Source: an uncultured Victivallales bacterium
Lineage (GTDB): Bacteria; Verrucomicrobiota; Lentisphaeria; Victivallales; UBA1829
Assembly: GCA_934661375.1 (NCBI GenBank)
Contig: CAKUJH010000002.1
Span: 1 to 64,000 of the forward strand
Length of the DNA: 64,000 nt
Reading direction: 5' to 3'
Shown here: one piece after another, positions 36,066 through 45,000 of the stretch
Layout: every line of letters begins with the position of its first letter
Position numbering within the stretch: position 1 is the first letter of the stretch
Notes under the pieces: model-generated
Seen by the model: the letters and a program-made list of their open reading frames with translations, nothing else
What the model was told of the DNA's origin: nothing
Database searches by the model: none
Made by a program: the position numbers and the translations under genes

Positions 36066-36967
36066 AAATATCCTCGCTGCTCATTCTGCTTTTCTGCTCA
36101 ACTGCACTGTCCGCAGCGGAAAAAATCACGTTTGACCGTCCGCTGAAACCCGGACAGCATTTCGAATGCCGGATTCAGACCGGTCAGTCTGCGCGGTATT
36201 CGTTCCGTCTGCCCGGCAACCCGGATCCTGTAATCAAACTGGAAACCTTCCGGGCGGAATTCCGCGGATATGTGTCCATTTTGAAAGTCAACCGCGCCGG
36301 GAATCCGACCTCCATGAAGATTCGCGCGGACAGGTTGTCCGGACTGCTTGACGGACGGAGTATCTCGCTGAATCTGCCGGCGAATGCGGAAGTCATGGCG
36401 GATCTTTCTGCCATTCCCGCGCGTTTCCATTATAACGGCAGAGAGCTGTCCCGGAATGAAACAAGGATTTTTCGCCTGCTGTTTCATCCCGCATTGGAAA
36501 ACCGGTTGAGCGATCTGACGGGAACAACACGTGAACTGCCTGCACCGGGCAGCAGCTGGAGACCGGAACTTTCCGGTTTTCAGAAAACGCTGGCAGACAG
36601 AAAGATCGAACTGAAACCCGCCGCGATGAAAGCAGGAATCACTTATTACGGCAAAGATGCACAGGGAAAACGGCGTTGTCAGAAATTCGGAATGCTGATT
36701 GAGACCGCCGGACTGCCCGATTATGATTTCCGTTTTCAGGCGTATTTCTGGCTGGCGCCGCAGGGACCGCCAGTCAAACTGGTGCGGAATGTGACGGAAG
36801 TCGTCCGGCGCGTTCTGCGCAGCAGCCAGGCGTTTGCCGCCGGTACGCAGGTCGAGCTGATCAGCGAAGATCATACGGAACAGTGGATGCTTCCCGTGTC
36901 AGCCTTGCCCGCACCCGCAAAGAAAAAGAGTCCCGCTTCCGGAGAATGGGACTCTCTGCTCCGCTGA
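36062..36967 (+). CDS. Secreted protein of unknown function
   Basis: A 301-residue protein with a clear signal peptide (MKISSLLILLFCSTALSAAEK). The mature part is predicted beta-rich with repeated short strands (FRAEFRGYVSILKVN, SMKIRADRLSGLLDG) and no cysteines. I do not recognise a family. It starts inside the stop of rdgB (ATGA), so translation is coupled, though no functional link is evident. Its last 13 codons contain the terminator hairpin of the convergent Nif3 gene, so base pairing constrains the protein's C-terminus (KKKSPASGEWDSLLR). Confidence 0.7.
   Translation: MKISSLLILLFCSTALSAAEKITFDRPLKPGQHFECRIQTGQSARYSFRLPGNPDPVIKLETFRAEFRGYVSILKVNRAGNPTSMKIRADRLSGLLDGRSISLNLPANAEVMADLSAIPARFHYNGRELSRNETRIFRLLFHPALENRLSDLTGTTRELPAPGSSWRPELSGFQKTLADRKIELKPAAMKAGITYYGKDAQGKRRCQKFGMLIETAGLPDYDFRFQAYFWLAPQGPPVKLVRNVTEVVRRVLRSSQAFAAGTQVELISEDHTEQWMLPVSALPAPAKKKSPASGEWDSLLR
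36922..36955 (-). terminator. Terminator of the Nif3 gene, inside the convergent CDS
   Basis: AGAGTCCC (36927-36934) pairs with GGGACTCT (36948-36955). On the minus strand a T-rich run follows (complement of 36921-36926). It lies wholly within the 3' end of the plus-strand secreted-protein gene, whose stop is at 36967. Confidence 0.75.
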
Positions 36968-36977
36968 CTGCGGATTG

Positions 36978-37751
36978 TTACAGGTTCGTCGGCAGATCAA
37001 TGAATTCGACTTCGATATCGAATTCCTTTTCCACTTTATCCATGACCGCGAGAACGCCGGGGGTTTCAGAACGGTAATGACCGAGCGTCAGCACGGAAAC
37101 ATCGGCTTCCTGCGCATAATGCCAGGCGGCATGACCCATTTCGCCGGTAATCAGACAGTCGACACCGAGTTCAAAGGCTTCATTGAATGCTTCGGGGAAT
37201 GCGCCTCCGCCGGAAATAATGCCGACATGGGTGATTTTCCGGTCGGGATCTCCGAAGAAGCCGAAATCGCCTTCCGAAGCCAGTTTCTTATTGAAGACAG
37301 CCGCCGTTTTTTCCAGTGTCATCGGTTTCGGCAGCAGACCATGGAATCCGATATGTTTTCCGTCATATTCGCCGAACGGGGCAGGGGATTCCAGCGAAAG
37401 CATCTGCGACAGCAGGGCATTGTGTCCGATTTCCGGATGCGCATCCAGCGGGAGATGTGCGCCGTACAGAGAAATGGAATTCGACGCCAGCATGGAGATC
37501 CGGCGGGAGTCCAGCGCGACAATGCGTTTCAGGGAGGAACCCCAGCTGATGCCATGATGCACAAAAATGAAATCGGCATCCAGATCGGCGGCAATGCTGA
37601 ACAGAGCCAGCGAAGCATCCACGCCGAAAACTGCCTTGCGTACATCTTTGGTTCCTTCGAACTGCAATCCGTTGTTGGATGCATCGGACCGGAAATCTCC
37701 GATCCGCAGCAGCTGATCCAGATATCCGGTGATTTCTTTCAGTTCAGCCAT
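36978..37751 (-). CDS. Nif3-like dinuclear metal centre protein
   Basis: A 257-residue Nif3/YbgI-family protein (often annotated GTP cyclohydrolase I type 2). Metal ligands are in FIFVHHGISWG, YGAHLPLDAHPEIGHN, and the C-terminal ITGEMGHAAWHYA and LGHYRSE. GVDASLALFSIAADLDADF is the usual N-terminal segment. The biochemical role is not settled for the family. AAGGAGG lies 6 bases upstream of the ATG. Its first codons overlap the end of the HExxH membrane protein gene by 8 bp, so the two are translated together. Confidence 0.9.
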   Translation of the reverse strand: MAELKEITGYLDQLLRIGDFRSDASNNGLQFEGTKDVRKAVFGVDASLALFSIAADLDADFIFVHHGISWGSSLKRIVALDSRRISMLASNSISLYGAHLPLDAHPEIGHNALLSQMLSLESPAPFGEYDGKHIGFHGLLPKPMTLEKTAAVFNKKLASEGDFGFFGDPDRKITHVGIISGGGAFPEAFNEAFELGVDCLITGEMGHAAWHYAQEADVSVLTLGHYRSETPGVLAVMDKVEKEFDIEVEFIDLPTNL

Positions 37752-38682
37752 TTGTGTCCTCCTTTTTGTTCATGAAACGGTGATAAATGATCTGCCAGCG
37801 AAGATCGCTGTCTTTCTTTTCATTCAGAAAATTCCGGACTTCTTCCGGCTGATCCGCAATTTCCGCCAGCCGGTTGATTTCGGCAGCCGTACAGCGGAAC
37901 AGCACAGCACCGGGACGATCCGTATAAGATTTCAGTGCGTTTTCCGCCCGGAAATAACGTTTCCGGGAAGCCGCATTCAGAATCAGCAGCCAGGCCGGCC
38001 AGACGAAAATCAGAATCCAGAAAGGCAAGGCGGGAATCATCGGCCACAGAGAAACGCGCAGCAGCTGAACCGCCAGCAGCAGAAACACCGGAAGCAGAAA
38101 CAGCAGAGCGTCTTTTTCACTCTTGAAACAGTTGCCGCTGTAACGCCGCAGCGGACTGCCGGAAATGGCGTAGGCGAAATGTTCTTCGTACTCCATGTCA
38201 TTCAATGGAGTGCGCGCCACATGGCAGAGTTCATGGGAAGTCAGTTCCGACCTGGAATAGATGAACCAGCGTTTGTTTTTGGCAAAACTTCTGCGGATGA
38301 TGAACAGCGCAGGAATGTCTTCGTCCGACGAAATGGAGCAGCCGCCCCAGAGAAGCCCCAGACCATGCACGGGGAAAAAGCCGGGAACCCAGCGGATGTC
38401 GAATCCGTAAGCCGCGCGGGTGGTTTCCGCCGCTTCCGCCAGAATTTCCTGCGGAATCCGGGAGGACGCATCCACAACCAGCCCGGTGTACGGTTCCAGA
38501 ACCTTTTCCCGGTCCAGCTGTTCATTGAAATCCTTGATTTTGCGCTGTTCCTGTTCCAGACGTTCCGCATAAGCGGTGAGATCTTCGCCGGGTGCGGCGA
38601 GCCAGCCTTGGGAATCCAGTTCAGCCGCCAGTTCCACCGATGGGGTCTGCCGGGATTTTTCCGGTCCGTTTTGTGTTTCCAT
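37744..38682 (-). CDS. Membrane protein with HExxH motif, unknown family
   Basis: A 312-residue protein I cannot assign to a named family. A soluble N-terminal part (1-190) holds SHELCHVA (HELCH at 150-154) followed 12-13 residues later by YEEHFAY, whose glutamate is placed as the third zinc ligand of a gluzincin-like peptidase. Two membrane segments follow (about 192-210 and 215-236), then a basic cytoplasmic tail. The N-terminus has no signal peptide, so the peptidase-like part is probably cytoplasmic. It is translationally coupled to the Nif3 gene. Peptidase activity is inferred from the motif only. Confidence 0.7.
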   Translation of the reverse strand: METQNGPEKSRQTPSVELAAELDSQGWLAAPGEDLTAYAERLEQEQRKIKDFNEQLDREKVLEPYTGLVVDASSRIPQEILAEAAETTRAAYGFDIRWVPGFFPVHGLGLLWGGCSISSDEDIPALFIIRRSFAKNKRWFIYSRSELTSHELCHVARTPLNDMEYEEHFAYAISGSPLRRYSGNCFKSEKDALLFLLPVFLLLAVQLLRVSLWPMIPALPFWILIFVWPAWLLILNAASRKRYFRAENALKSYTDRPGAVLFRCTAAEINRLAEIADQPEEVRNFLNEKKDSDLRWQIIYHRFMNKKEDTNG

Positions 38683-38868
38683 GCGGGGTATATATCCTTT
38701 CTTTACTCCTGCAGTATAATTAAAAAGCAGACAGCGGAATATTTTTCCGCAGATGCCGTGCCGATGCCGGACAAAATACCGTCCCGCGCATCTTCATTTC
38801 ATTATAATGCAAATTTTGAAAAAATCAAGTATTCTTCCATATTTTTGATTTTTTTGTCTGATACAGGT

Positions 38869-38896
38869 TTGATTTCCTTGCGGAATGCATTATATT
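38869..38896 (+). promoter_or_regulatory. Promoter of the YfgM-like gene
   Basis: TTGATT (38869-38874), a 16-bp spacer and TATATT (38891-38896). The predicted transcript start near 38903 supports the ATG at 38945, as the in-frame ATG at 38885 lies between the promoter boxes. Confidence 0.55.
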
Positions 38897-38944
38897 GACG
38901 GAATTGAGAATTCTGAACTTTTTATAAAAGGATTATACAGCATC

Positions 38945-39727
38945 ATGGCAAGCAAAAACAAAAAGAAAGCCGTTACCGAAACCATGGACAATCAGCTGCT
39001 GGCAGACAAGGAAAAGCTGCCGAAAGGCGCGAACGACAATCTGGTCGATGAAATCAGTGAAAATTTTGACCGTTTCGAAACATTTGTCATCGGCAACGTC
39101 AAATACATTCTGGCTGGCTGTATCGTTCTGCTGATTGCAGTGGCGGTTGTATTCACCGTGATTCATTTCCGCAATCAGTCCCGTGCGGCGGATACCCTGC
39201 GTCTTGCCAATGCCGAAAAAACTGAACAGTTGGAAAAAGTGCTGAAGGAAGTCAGTTCTTCTGTGCCGGGTTACGATGCGGCGCAGATTCGTCTGGCGCG
39301 TCAGTATGCCGCCGCCAAAAAATACGATCTGGCGTTCAATGCCTGCAAAGCGGTGGCGGATCGCGGCAAGGATCTTTATCTGAGCGGACGCGCCCGTCTG
39401 GATTCCGCCTATATTCTGGAACAGTCGGGTAAAAACAATGAAGCGGCGGTGATTTTCGCCATGGTTGCCGACAATGCGGACTCTCTGCCGGATTTCCGTG
39501 CAGAAGGTGCTTATGCCGCAGGACGTCTGTTCCTCGGACTGAAAAATGAAGCATCCGCCAAAAAATATCTGTCCATGAATGACCCCGCCAAAGCGGTAAC
39601 TCCGATTTCTGCACAGTGGGCGGAATTGTCCCGTGCCATTCTGAACCGCATTCCTGCCGCCGAAATTCCGGCTGCCGGAAAAAACGCTGCGGCAAACACG
39701 AAAGCGGCTCCGGCTGCAAAAAAATAA
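38945..39727 (+). CDS. YfgM/TPR_21-like membrane-anchored protein
   Basis: A 260-residue protein with a charged cytoplasmic N-terminus (MASKNKKKAVTETMDNQLL), one transmembrane helix (YILAGCIVLLIAVAVVFTVIHF, about 49-70) and a periplasmic helical-repeat domain (ARQYAAAKKYDLAFNACKAVADRG, RLDSAYILEQSGKNNEAAVIFAMVA) typical of YfgM-like tetratricopeptide proteins. In E. coli YfgM partners PpiD at the SecYEG translocon; a PpiD-like gene is present in this window at 32087. The tail is alanine/lysine-rich. AAAGGA lies about 14 bases upstream of the ATG. Confidence 0.75.
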   Translation: MASKNKKKAVTETMDNQLLADKEKLPKGANDNLVDEISENFDRFETFVIGNVKYILAGCIVLLIAVAVVFTVIHFRNQSRAADTLRLANAEKTEQLEKVLKEVSSSVPGYDAAQIRLARQYAAAKKYDLAFNACKAVADRGKDLYLSGRARLDSAYILEQSGKNNEAAVIFAMVADNADSLPDFRAEGAYAAGRLFLGLKNEASAKKYLSMNDPAKAVTPISAQWAELSRAILNRIPAAEIPAAGKNAAANTKAAPAAKK

Positions 39728-39740
39728 CCGGGGTCTGAAA

Positions 39741-40508
39741 GTGGGTCTTCTGACCAAACGCCGTGAATCGCTGATCCGTTCATTGTCGGCGCGCCATGGC
39801 CGCAAGGGCAGTGAATTCTGTCTGTGCGATGGACCCCGCGCTTCACATGAAATTCTGAATCTCCGTCCGGATCTGGTGGAGCAGGTCATTCTGCGGGAAG
39901 GTTTTGAATACCGGGAATCTTTTCCCGTGAAACCGGATATTCTCCCGGCGGAAGAATTTGACCGCATCCGGAACACCGTGCATTCGCAGGGAATTCTCCT
40001 GCTGGTGAAACGTCCGGAGGTCATTGCAGAGGAAGCCCCGGTGGAAGCTCCGTTTGTTTTTCTGCTGGACCGCATTGCCGATCCCGGCAATTTCGGCACG
40101 ATGGTGCGTACTGCACGGGCAATCGGGCTGAAGGAAATCTGGATGACTGAAGGTGCAGCTGATCCTTTTTCGGACAAATCAATCCGTTCCGCATCCGGAG
40201 CGCAGTTTGCTTTGCGGATTCGCCGGCATGGTTCTCTGGAGCATACGCTGTCTCTGCTGAAAGAAAAAGGATTCAGCATGGTTTACCGCACCTCGCCGGC
40301 GCAGGGCGCGAATGTGTTCACGGAAAAGAATCTGTTTGACCGCAGTGTCATTGTACTGGGTAATGAAGGCGGCGGAGTCGGAGCGATTGCCGGTTCCGTT
40401 GATCTGAATATTCCCATGCCGGGCGATGCGGAATCCCTGAATGTTGCGCAGGCCGCCACGGTGATTCTGTTTGAATATGTCCGCAGACTCTGTTCTGTTC
40501 AAAGCTGA
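39741..40508 (+). CDS. TrmH/RlmB-type 23S rRNA or tRNA 2'-O-methyltransferase
   Basis: A 255-residue SPOUT methyltransferase with an N-terminal RNA-binding substrate domain (residues 1-95: LIRSLSARHGRKGSEFCLCDGPRA) and the SAM-binding knot: DRIADPGNFGTMVRTARAIGL, VIVLGNEGGGVG and IPMPGDAESLNVAQAATVILFEYVRR. This two-domain layout fits RlmB- or TsnR-like enzymes; the target base is uncertain. The start is a GTG at 39741, 14 bp after the YfgM-like gene. It is followed after 11 bp by the kinase-like gene in the same direction. Confidence 0.9.
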   Translation: MGLLTKRRESLIRSLSARHGRKGSEFCLCDGPRASHEILNLRPDLVEQVILREGFEYRESFPVKPDILPAEEFDRIRNTVHSQGILLLVKRPEVIAEEAPVEAPFVFLLDRIADPGNFGTMVRTARAIGLKEIWMTEGAADPFSDKSIRSASGAQFALRIRRHGSLEHTLSLLKEKGFSMVYRTSPAQGANVFTEKNLFDRSVIVLGNEGGGVGAIAGSVDLNIPMPGDAESLNVAQAATVILFEYVRRLCSVQS

Positions 40509-40519
40509 GACAAGCCGCC

Positions 40520-43156
40520 ATGGAATATAAGAATGTAACTATTGAGCCGTCGCCCCGGAGAGGTCGTCCGAACTCTCCGTCGAAGACACGCGCCTCGATT
40601 CCGCAGGATGACCGCAGCCCGGCGTCCCCCGAAAAACCGGAACGGTCCGTTCCTGCGCCGGAATGGGGCAGTATGCCGACCGTGAAAATCGGACCGGAGA
40701 TAACGTCCGCGATTCCGCAGGACAATATGCCGGCGGTGATGAAGCCGCGGGAAGGCAATAAATACCGTTACAAGAAAACCATCGGCCGCGGCGGTATGAA
40801 AGTCGTTCTGCAGGTGTATGACAACGACACCATGCGTGATGTAGCCATGGCACTGCTGCCGGATATATCGACCCGTTCCAAGCTGGAACTGGGACAATTC
40901 CTGCGGGAAGCCCGGATTACGGCAGGGTTGGAACACCCGAACATTGTCCCGGTGCATGACATCGGGCTGGATTCGGCGGGTTCGCCTTATTTCACCATGA
41001 AACTTCTGCGCGGGGAAACGCTGGCGTCGGTACTGAAAAAACTGGCGGAAAATGATCCGGCGTATGTCCGCAAATATTCTTTTGACAATCTGATGCGGAT
41101 ATATACAAGAATCTGCAACGCCATCGCTTTCGCGCATTCCAAAGGAGTGATTCACCTGGATCTCAAACCGGAAAATGTGCAGATCGGCGACTTCGGCGAA
41201 GTGTTGGTGCTGGACTGGGGGTTGGCGCGCAAGTATCAGAATTCCGGTGAAACCGGACAGCCGCAGTCTGTTTCCACGAAAACCCGGAAAATCCGGAAAC
41301 CCGATGCTGCAGGGGAAGACTGCGAAGTCAACGGCACGCCGGGATATATGGCGCCGGAACAGATCAGCGGATCCCGTCATGCCTGTTCCCCGCAAACGGA
41401 TATTTATTCCCTCGGAGCGATTCTGTATGCCATGATTACCTATCAGAATCCGGTCCGCCGCGGAGAAATCGCCCAGATGCTTCAGGATACGCTGGACGGC
41501 AATATCGAGCGTCCCAGCGAACGGGTGGAAGGCAGGGAAATCCCGTTCGGCATTGAAGCGGTGGTGATGAAAGCCATGAGCCTGGAACCGTCCAGCCGTT
41601 ACCGTTCGGTGCGGGAACTCCGGGATGAAGTGGTCAGTTTCGTTGACGGCTTTGCCACTCAGGCAGAGAAAGCCGGTCCGCTCAAAAAAACACTGCTGTT
41701 CATGCGCCGGCATCAGCGTTCTTTCATTTTCGGTGCCGTGATTTTGTTTCTGCTGCTGCTTCTGGGGATTTTCTTCCTGCGGGAAGCACACCGGACGATC
41801 AGTCTGTGGATTCCGGCGTTTTCTGCGGATTTCCGCAAGCCCGGATTCCCCGCGGATTCACTGTCCTTCCGGGATTTGCAGTTCCGGGAAGCCGCCAGAT
41901 CATGGCGTTTTCTGGATACCGGGCTCTGCCCGGAGCGCCGTCAGATCATGCTGATCAATGAAGTGTTTGCTCCGAATATGAAAGTTTCGCTGGATGTTCT
42001 GCTGCCGGATGGCATGACGGGTGATATTGAGATTGCACTTTTCCCGGCGGCGGATGCCGCGCCGGACGGTACACCGAACAATTCGCTTGTTACCTTCCAT
42101 CTGGAACGGATGGAAAACGGGAGTATGGCGGAAATTCTGGAAAGCCGCAATTTCTACGCTCCGCGCATTCTGGCGTCCACTCCGCTGTCCACCCGGCGGA
42201 AAGAAAAGATTTCGATTGCCGCAGAGCATGACGGCAGCAGTCTGATTCTGCTGGTAGACAAGAAAGAGGTTCTGCGGACGACCTCGTATCTGCTGTCGGG
42301 AACGGGACAGGTTCGTGCCGCGGTCCGGGCGGGAAATCCGGCAATGCGGATTCAGAATGTGGAAGTGTTCCGTCTTGCTCCGCCGGAAAATGCCACCGCG
42401 CTGATGGCAGGCGATACCCTGCTGGAGGAACAGTTATATGAAAAGGCGATCCGGCGTTATCTGCTGGTGGATGATACACATCCGGGTTCCCGGCTGGCGG
42501 AAATTGCTTTGCAGAAAGCCTATATGGTGACGGCGTCCAAACTGAATATCGAACCGCTGCATTCCGATGTCTCGCTGGATATCAAAAAGCGGATCGCCGC
42601 CAAATATCCGGATTTCAATCATGTTCTGCTGCTGGGCGCGGATGCCTGCGCCGCATGGAAAAAGAAAGATTATGCCCTGGCGGTGGCTCTGCTGAACAAG
42701 GCGTTCGAGCTGGATCCCGGCAACCAGATTATTGCGGGAATTCTTCAGATGCCTCATGTGCCGCTGCCGGAAGAAATTCAGGATATGCTGGTGAAGCTGA
42801 TCCGGAGAACGCATGGAATCACCACGCTTGATCTGTCCAATTACGGTTTGACTTCTCTGCACGGTATTTCCGGAATGCAGCTGGATTCCCTGAACTGCTC
42901 CGGAAATAAACTGACTTCGCTGGAAGACCTTGCCGGAATGCAGCTGAAATCGCTGGACTGCTCCGGCAACCGGATTGAATCTCTGCGGCCGCTGGTCGGA
43001 ATGCCGATCCGCTATCTGGATTGTTCCGACAACCGGATTCGGGACTTCGAACCGCTGAAACAGCTGCCGCTGATCCGGCTGAACGTCAAAGACAACCGCG
43101 GCAGTTTCAGATTGCCGGACTCCCATCTGAATAATCTGCGTCTGCTGTCCCATTGA
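40520..43156 (+). CDS. PknB-like Ser/Thr kinase homologue with atypical active site, TM segment and LRR tail
   Basis: An 878-residue protein. Residues 80-375 are a Hanks-type kinase fold: Gly-loop GRGGMKVV (89-96), catalytic loop HLDLKPEN (212-219), DWG (232-234) and MAPEQ. The usual VAxK lysine is alanine here (VAMA, A111) and HRD is HLD, so activity is doubtful and a pseudokinase role is possible; D214, N219 and D232 remain. A transmembrane helix lies near 400-418. The outer part holds a beta-rich domain, TPR-like helices (ALLNKAFELDPGNQ) and four to five leucine-rich repeats near the C-terminus (LDLSNYGLTSLHGI, LNCSGNKLTSLEDL, LDCSGNRIESLRPL, LDCSDNRIRDFEPL). It may pass a periplasmic signal inward. 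Ligand and targets are unknown. Confidence 0.87.
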   Translation: MEYKNVTIEPSPRRGRPNSPSKTRASIPQDDRSPASPEKPERSVPAPEWGSMPTVKIGPEITSAIPQDNMPAVMKPREGNKYRYKKTIGRGGMKVVLQVYDNDTMRDVAMALLPDISTRSKLELGQFLREARITAGLEHPNIVPVHDIGLDSAGSPYFTMKLLRGETLASVLKKLAENDPAYVRKYSFDNLMRIYTRICNAIAFAHSKGVIHLDLKPENVQIGDFGEVLVLDWGLARKYQNSGETGQPQSVSTKTRKIRKPDAAGEDCEVNGTPGYMAPEQISGSRHACSPQTDIYSLGAILYAMITYQNPVRRGEIAQMLQDTLDGNIERPSERVEGREIPFGIEAVVMKAMSLEPSSRYRSVRELRDEVVSFVDGFATQAEKAGPLKKTLLFMRRHQRSFIFGAVILFLLLLLGIFFLREAHRTISLWIPAFSADFRKPGFPADSLSFRDLQFREAARSWRFLDTGLCPERRQIMLINEVFAPNMKVSLDVLLPDGMTGDIEIALFPAADAAPDGTPNNSLVTFHLERMENGSMAEILESRNFYAPRILASTPLSTRRKEKISIAAEHDGSSLILLVDKKEVLRTTSYLLSGTGQVRAAVRAGNPAMRIQNVEVFRLAPPENATALMAGDTLLEEQLYEKAIRRYLLVDDTHPGSRLAEIALQKAYMVTASKLNIEPLHSDVSLDIKKRIAAKYPDFNHVLLLGADACAAWKKKDYALAVALLNKAFELDPGNQIIAGILQMPHVPLPEEIQDMLVKLIRRTHGITTLDLSNYGLTSLHGISGMQLDSLNCSGNKLTSLEDLAGMQLKSLDCSGNRIESLRPLVGMPIRYLDCSDNRIRDFEPLKQLPLIRLNVKDNRGSFRLPDSHLNNLRLLSH

Positions 43157-43163
43157 AATACAG

Positions 43164-43217
43164 AAAGAGGGCGGCGTCCATTCGGTGTATTTTCCGACGG
43201 ACTCCGCCCGGCTCTTT
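43164..43217. terminator. Probable bidirectional terminator between convergent genes
   Basis: AAAGAG...GGCGG (43164-43174 region) can pair with CCGCC...CTCTTT (43203-43217), with a large inner loop that itself holds GTCC/GGAC. It lies between the kinase-like gene and the convergent gpsA. Confidence 0.5.
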
Positions 43218-43240
43218 CCGTTCTGCGCAAACCCTGAGGA

Positions 43241-44257
43241 TCAGTCTGTTTCGTGTTTTGCTTTCCGGGTCATCAGTTCCGTAACCGCATCGGCGGGGGA
43301 TTTGCCGTGATACAGAATCTGGTAAATGGTGTCGATCAGCGGCGTTTCCACTTTGAGTTTTGCGGCAAGGTCATGTGCGGATTCCGCAGTTTTGACTCCT
43401 TCCGCGACCACCATGCCCATTTCGCTGGAAATGTCTGCCAGTGAACGGCCTTTGCCCAGTTCTTCTCCCACATAACGGTTCCGGCTGTGCTTGCTCATGC
43501 AGGTAACAATCAGGTCGCCGATTCCGCTGAGTCCGGAGAATGTCTGTGCATCGCCGCCCAGGGAAATTCCGAGACGGCTCAATTCCGCGATGGCGCGGGT
43601 CATCATGGCGGCTTTCGGATTGTCGCCCAGTCCCATGCCGTCAATGATTCCGGTGGCAATGGCATAAACGTTTTTGAGGGCTCCGCCGAGTTCCACACCG
43701 ACCAGATCAGTTGAGGTGTAAACCCGGAACAGATCATTCATGAAAACGCCTTGAAGTTCTTCCGCGATGGCGCGGTCTTCGGAAGCAATCACCACGGCAG
43801 TCGGAACCCGCCGGGAAACTTCTTCGGCGTGGCTCGGTCCGGACAAAGCCGCGTAACGGCTGTTTCCGAGAATTTCCAGGCACAGTTCGCTCATGCGTTT
43901 CAGTGAACCGGTTTCGATTCCTTTGGCGATATTCACCAGCATATGCTGTTCGGGTCTGAATACCGGACGCAGTTTTTCAAGCGTTCCGCGCATATACTGC
44001 GAGGGCGCCGCCAGCACCAGAATTTCGGCGTTCGCCACCGCTTCAGCAATATCTTCGACCGGTTCCAGAGCATTCGGCAGCAGAATGCCTTTGAGAAATT
44101 TGTTGTAACGGGTACGTTTGATTTCCCGGATATTTTCAGGGAAGGGACCCCAGATCTTGACGCTGTTGCCGCTGTCCAGCAGGGGCATGGCAAGTGCGCT
44201 TCCCCAGGCGCCGTCCCCAAGTACAGTTACACGGCGGTTTTTTTTGGCTGAATTCAT
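43241..44257 (-). CDS. gpsA: NAD(P)-dependent glycerol-3-phosphate dehydrogenase
   Basis: A 338-residue enzyme that reduces dihydroxyacetone phosphate to sn-glycerol-3-phosphate for phospholipid synthesis. The nucleotide motif is VTVLGDGAWGSALA (GDGAWG for GxGxxG). Conserved LSGPSHAEEV, VELGGALKNVYAIATGIIDGMGLGDNPKAA with the catalytic lysine (ALKN), and LSGIGDLIVTCMSKHSRNRYVG are present. It overlaps the plsY stop (TAATG), so the two enzymes that make and use glycerol-3-phosphate are coupled. Confidence 0.96.
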   Translation of the reverse strand: MNSAKKNRRVTVLGDGAWGSALAMPLLDSGNSVKIWGPFPENIREIKRTRYNKFLKGILLPNALEPVEDIAEAVANAEILVLAAPSQYMRGTLEKLRPVFRPEQHMLVNIAKGIETGSLKRMSELCLEILGNSRYAALSGPSHAEEVSRRVPTAVVIASEDRAIAEELQGVFMNDLFRVYTSTDLVGVELGGALKNVYAIATGIIDGMGLGDNPKAAMMTRAIAELSRLGISLGGDAQTFSGLSGIGDLIVTCMSKHSRNRYVGEELGKGRSLADISSEMGMVVAEGVKTAESAHDLAAKLKVETPLIDTIYQILYHGKSPADAVTELMTRKAKHETD

Positions 44258-44925
44258 TATTTTGTCTCCGTCTTTTTCTTTTCAAAACGGCTTTCCGTGC
44301 CGTTGAGCAGTCTTTGAATATTGGAACGGTGCCGCCAGATGGTCAGCACGGCGAAAAAAATCAACAGAATACCGACCGGCAGACTCATCGGAATTCCGGC
44401 ATGGATCAGCAGCCATGCGGCGAGGGGCAGGGCGATTGCCGCCGCAATGCTGGCAAGAGAAACATAACGGGATGTGAAGAATGTCAGCACCCAGACCACC
44501 GCCGCAATTACAACCGAAAGCGGATTCAGTGCCATGACCGCACCGGCGGCGGTTGAAACGCCTTTGCCGCCTTTGAATTTCAGATACAGCGGAAAAATAT
44601 GCCCCAGTACTGTCCCCATAGCTGTCAGGGAAATCAGAATGCCGGACTGCAGAGTCTGTTCCTGCTGTCCGCTGTACCTGTTCCAAATGAAATGTACGGC
44701 AAGCACCGGCAGCAATCCCTTGAGAAAATCGCAGACAAAACAGAGTTTTCCCCAGATTTTCCCGACCACGCGGGTAACATTGGTTGCGCCGATATTGCAG
44801 CTTCCTTGGGTGCGGATATCGACACCTTTCATGAACCCGATCAGCAGTCCGAACGGAATGGACCCGATCAGATAAGCGCACAACACAGCCGAAGCCAGAC
44901 AGCCAAGATAATTGGCAATACTCAT
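44257..44925 (-). CDS. plsY: Acyl-phosphate glycerol-3-phosphate acyltransferase
   Basis: A 222-residue membrane enzyme with PlsY's three conserved loops: YLIGSIPFGLLIG, GSCNIGATNVTRVVGK, and GHIFPLYLKFKGGKGVSTAAG. It moves the acyl group from acyl-phosphate to glycerol-3-phosphate, the first acylation of phospholipid synthesis, at the inner membrane. The ATG at 44925 has GGAGG 5 bases upstream; an in-frame start ten codons earlier lacks such a site. Co-operonic with gpsA. Confidence 0.95.
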   Translation of the reverse strand: MSIANYLGCLASAVLCAYLIGSIPFGLLIGFMKGVDIRTQGSCNIGATNVTRVVGKIWGKLCFVCDFLKGLLPVLAVHFIWNRYSGQQEQTLQSGILISLTAMGTVLGHIFPLYLKFKGGKGVSTAAGAVMALNPLSVVIAAVVWVLTFFTSRYVSLASIAAAIALPLAAWLLIHAGIPMSLPVGILLIFFAVLTIWRHRSNIQRLLNGTESRFEKKKTETK

Positions 44926-45000
44926 TTTTCCTCCATTTTGATTTGCCCTTCGCAAAAGAAAAGCTATATTATATCAACAAAACTTTATGGAGACTATATT

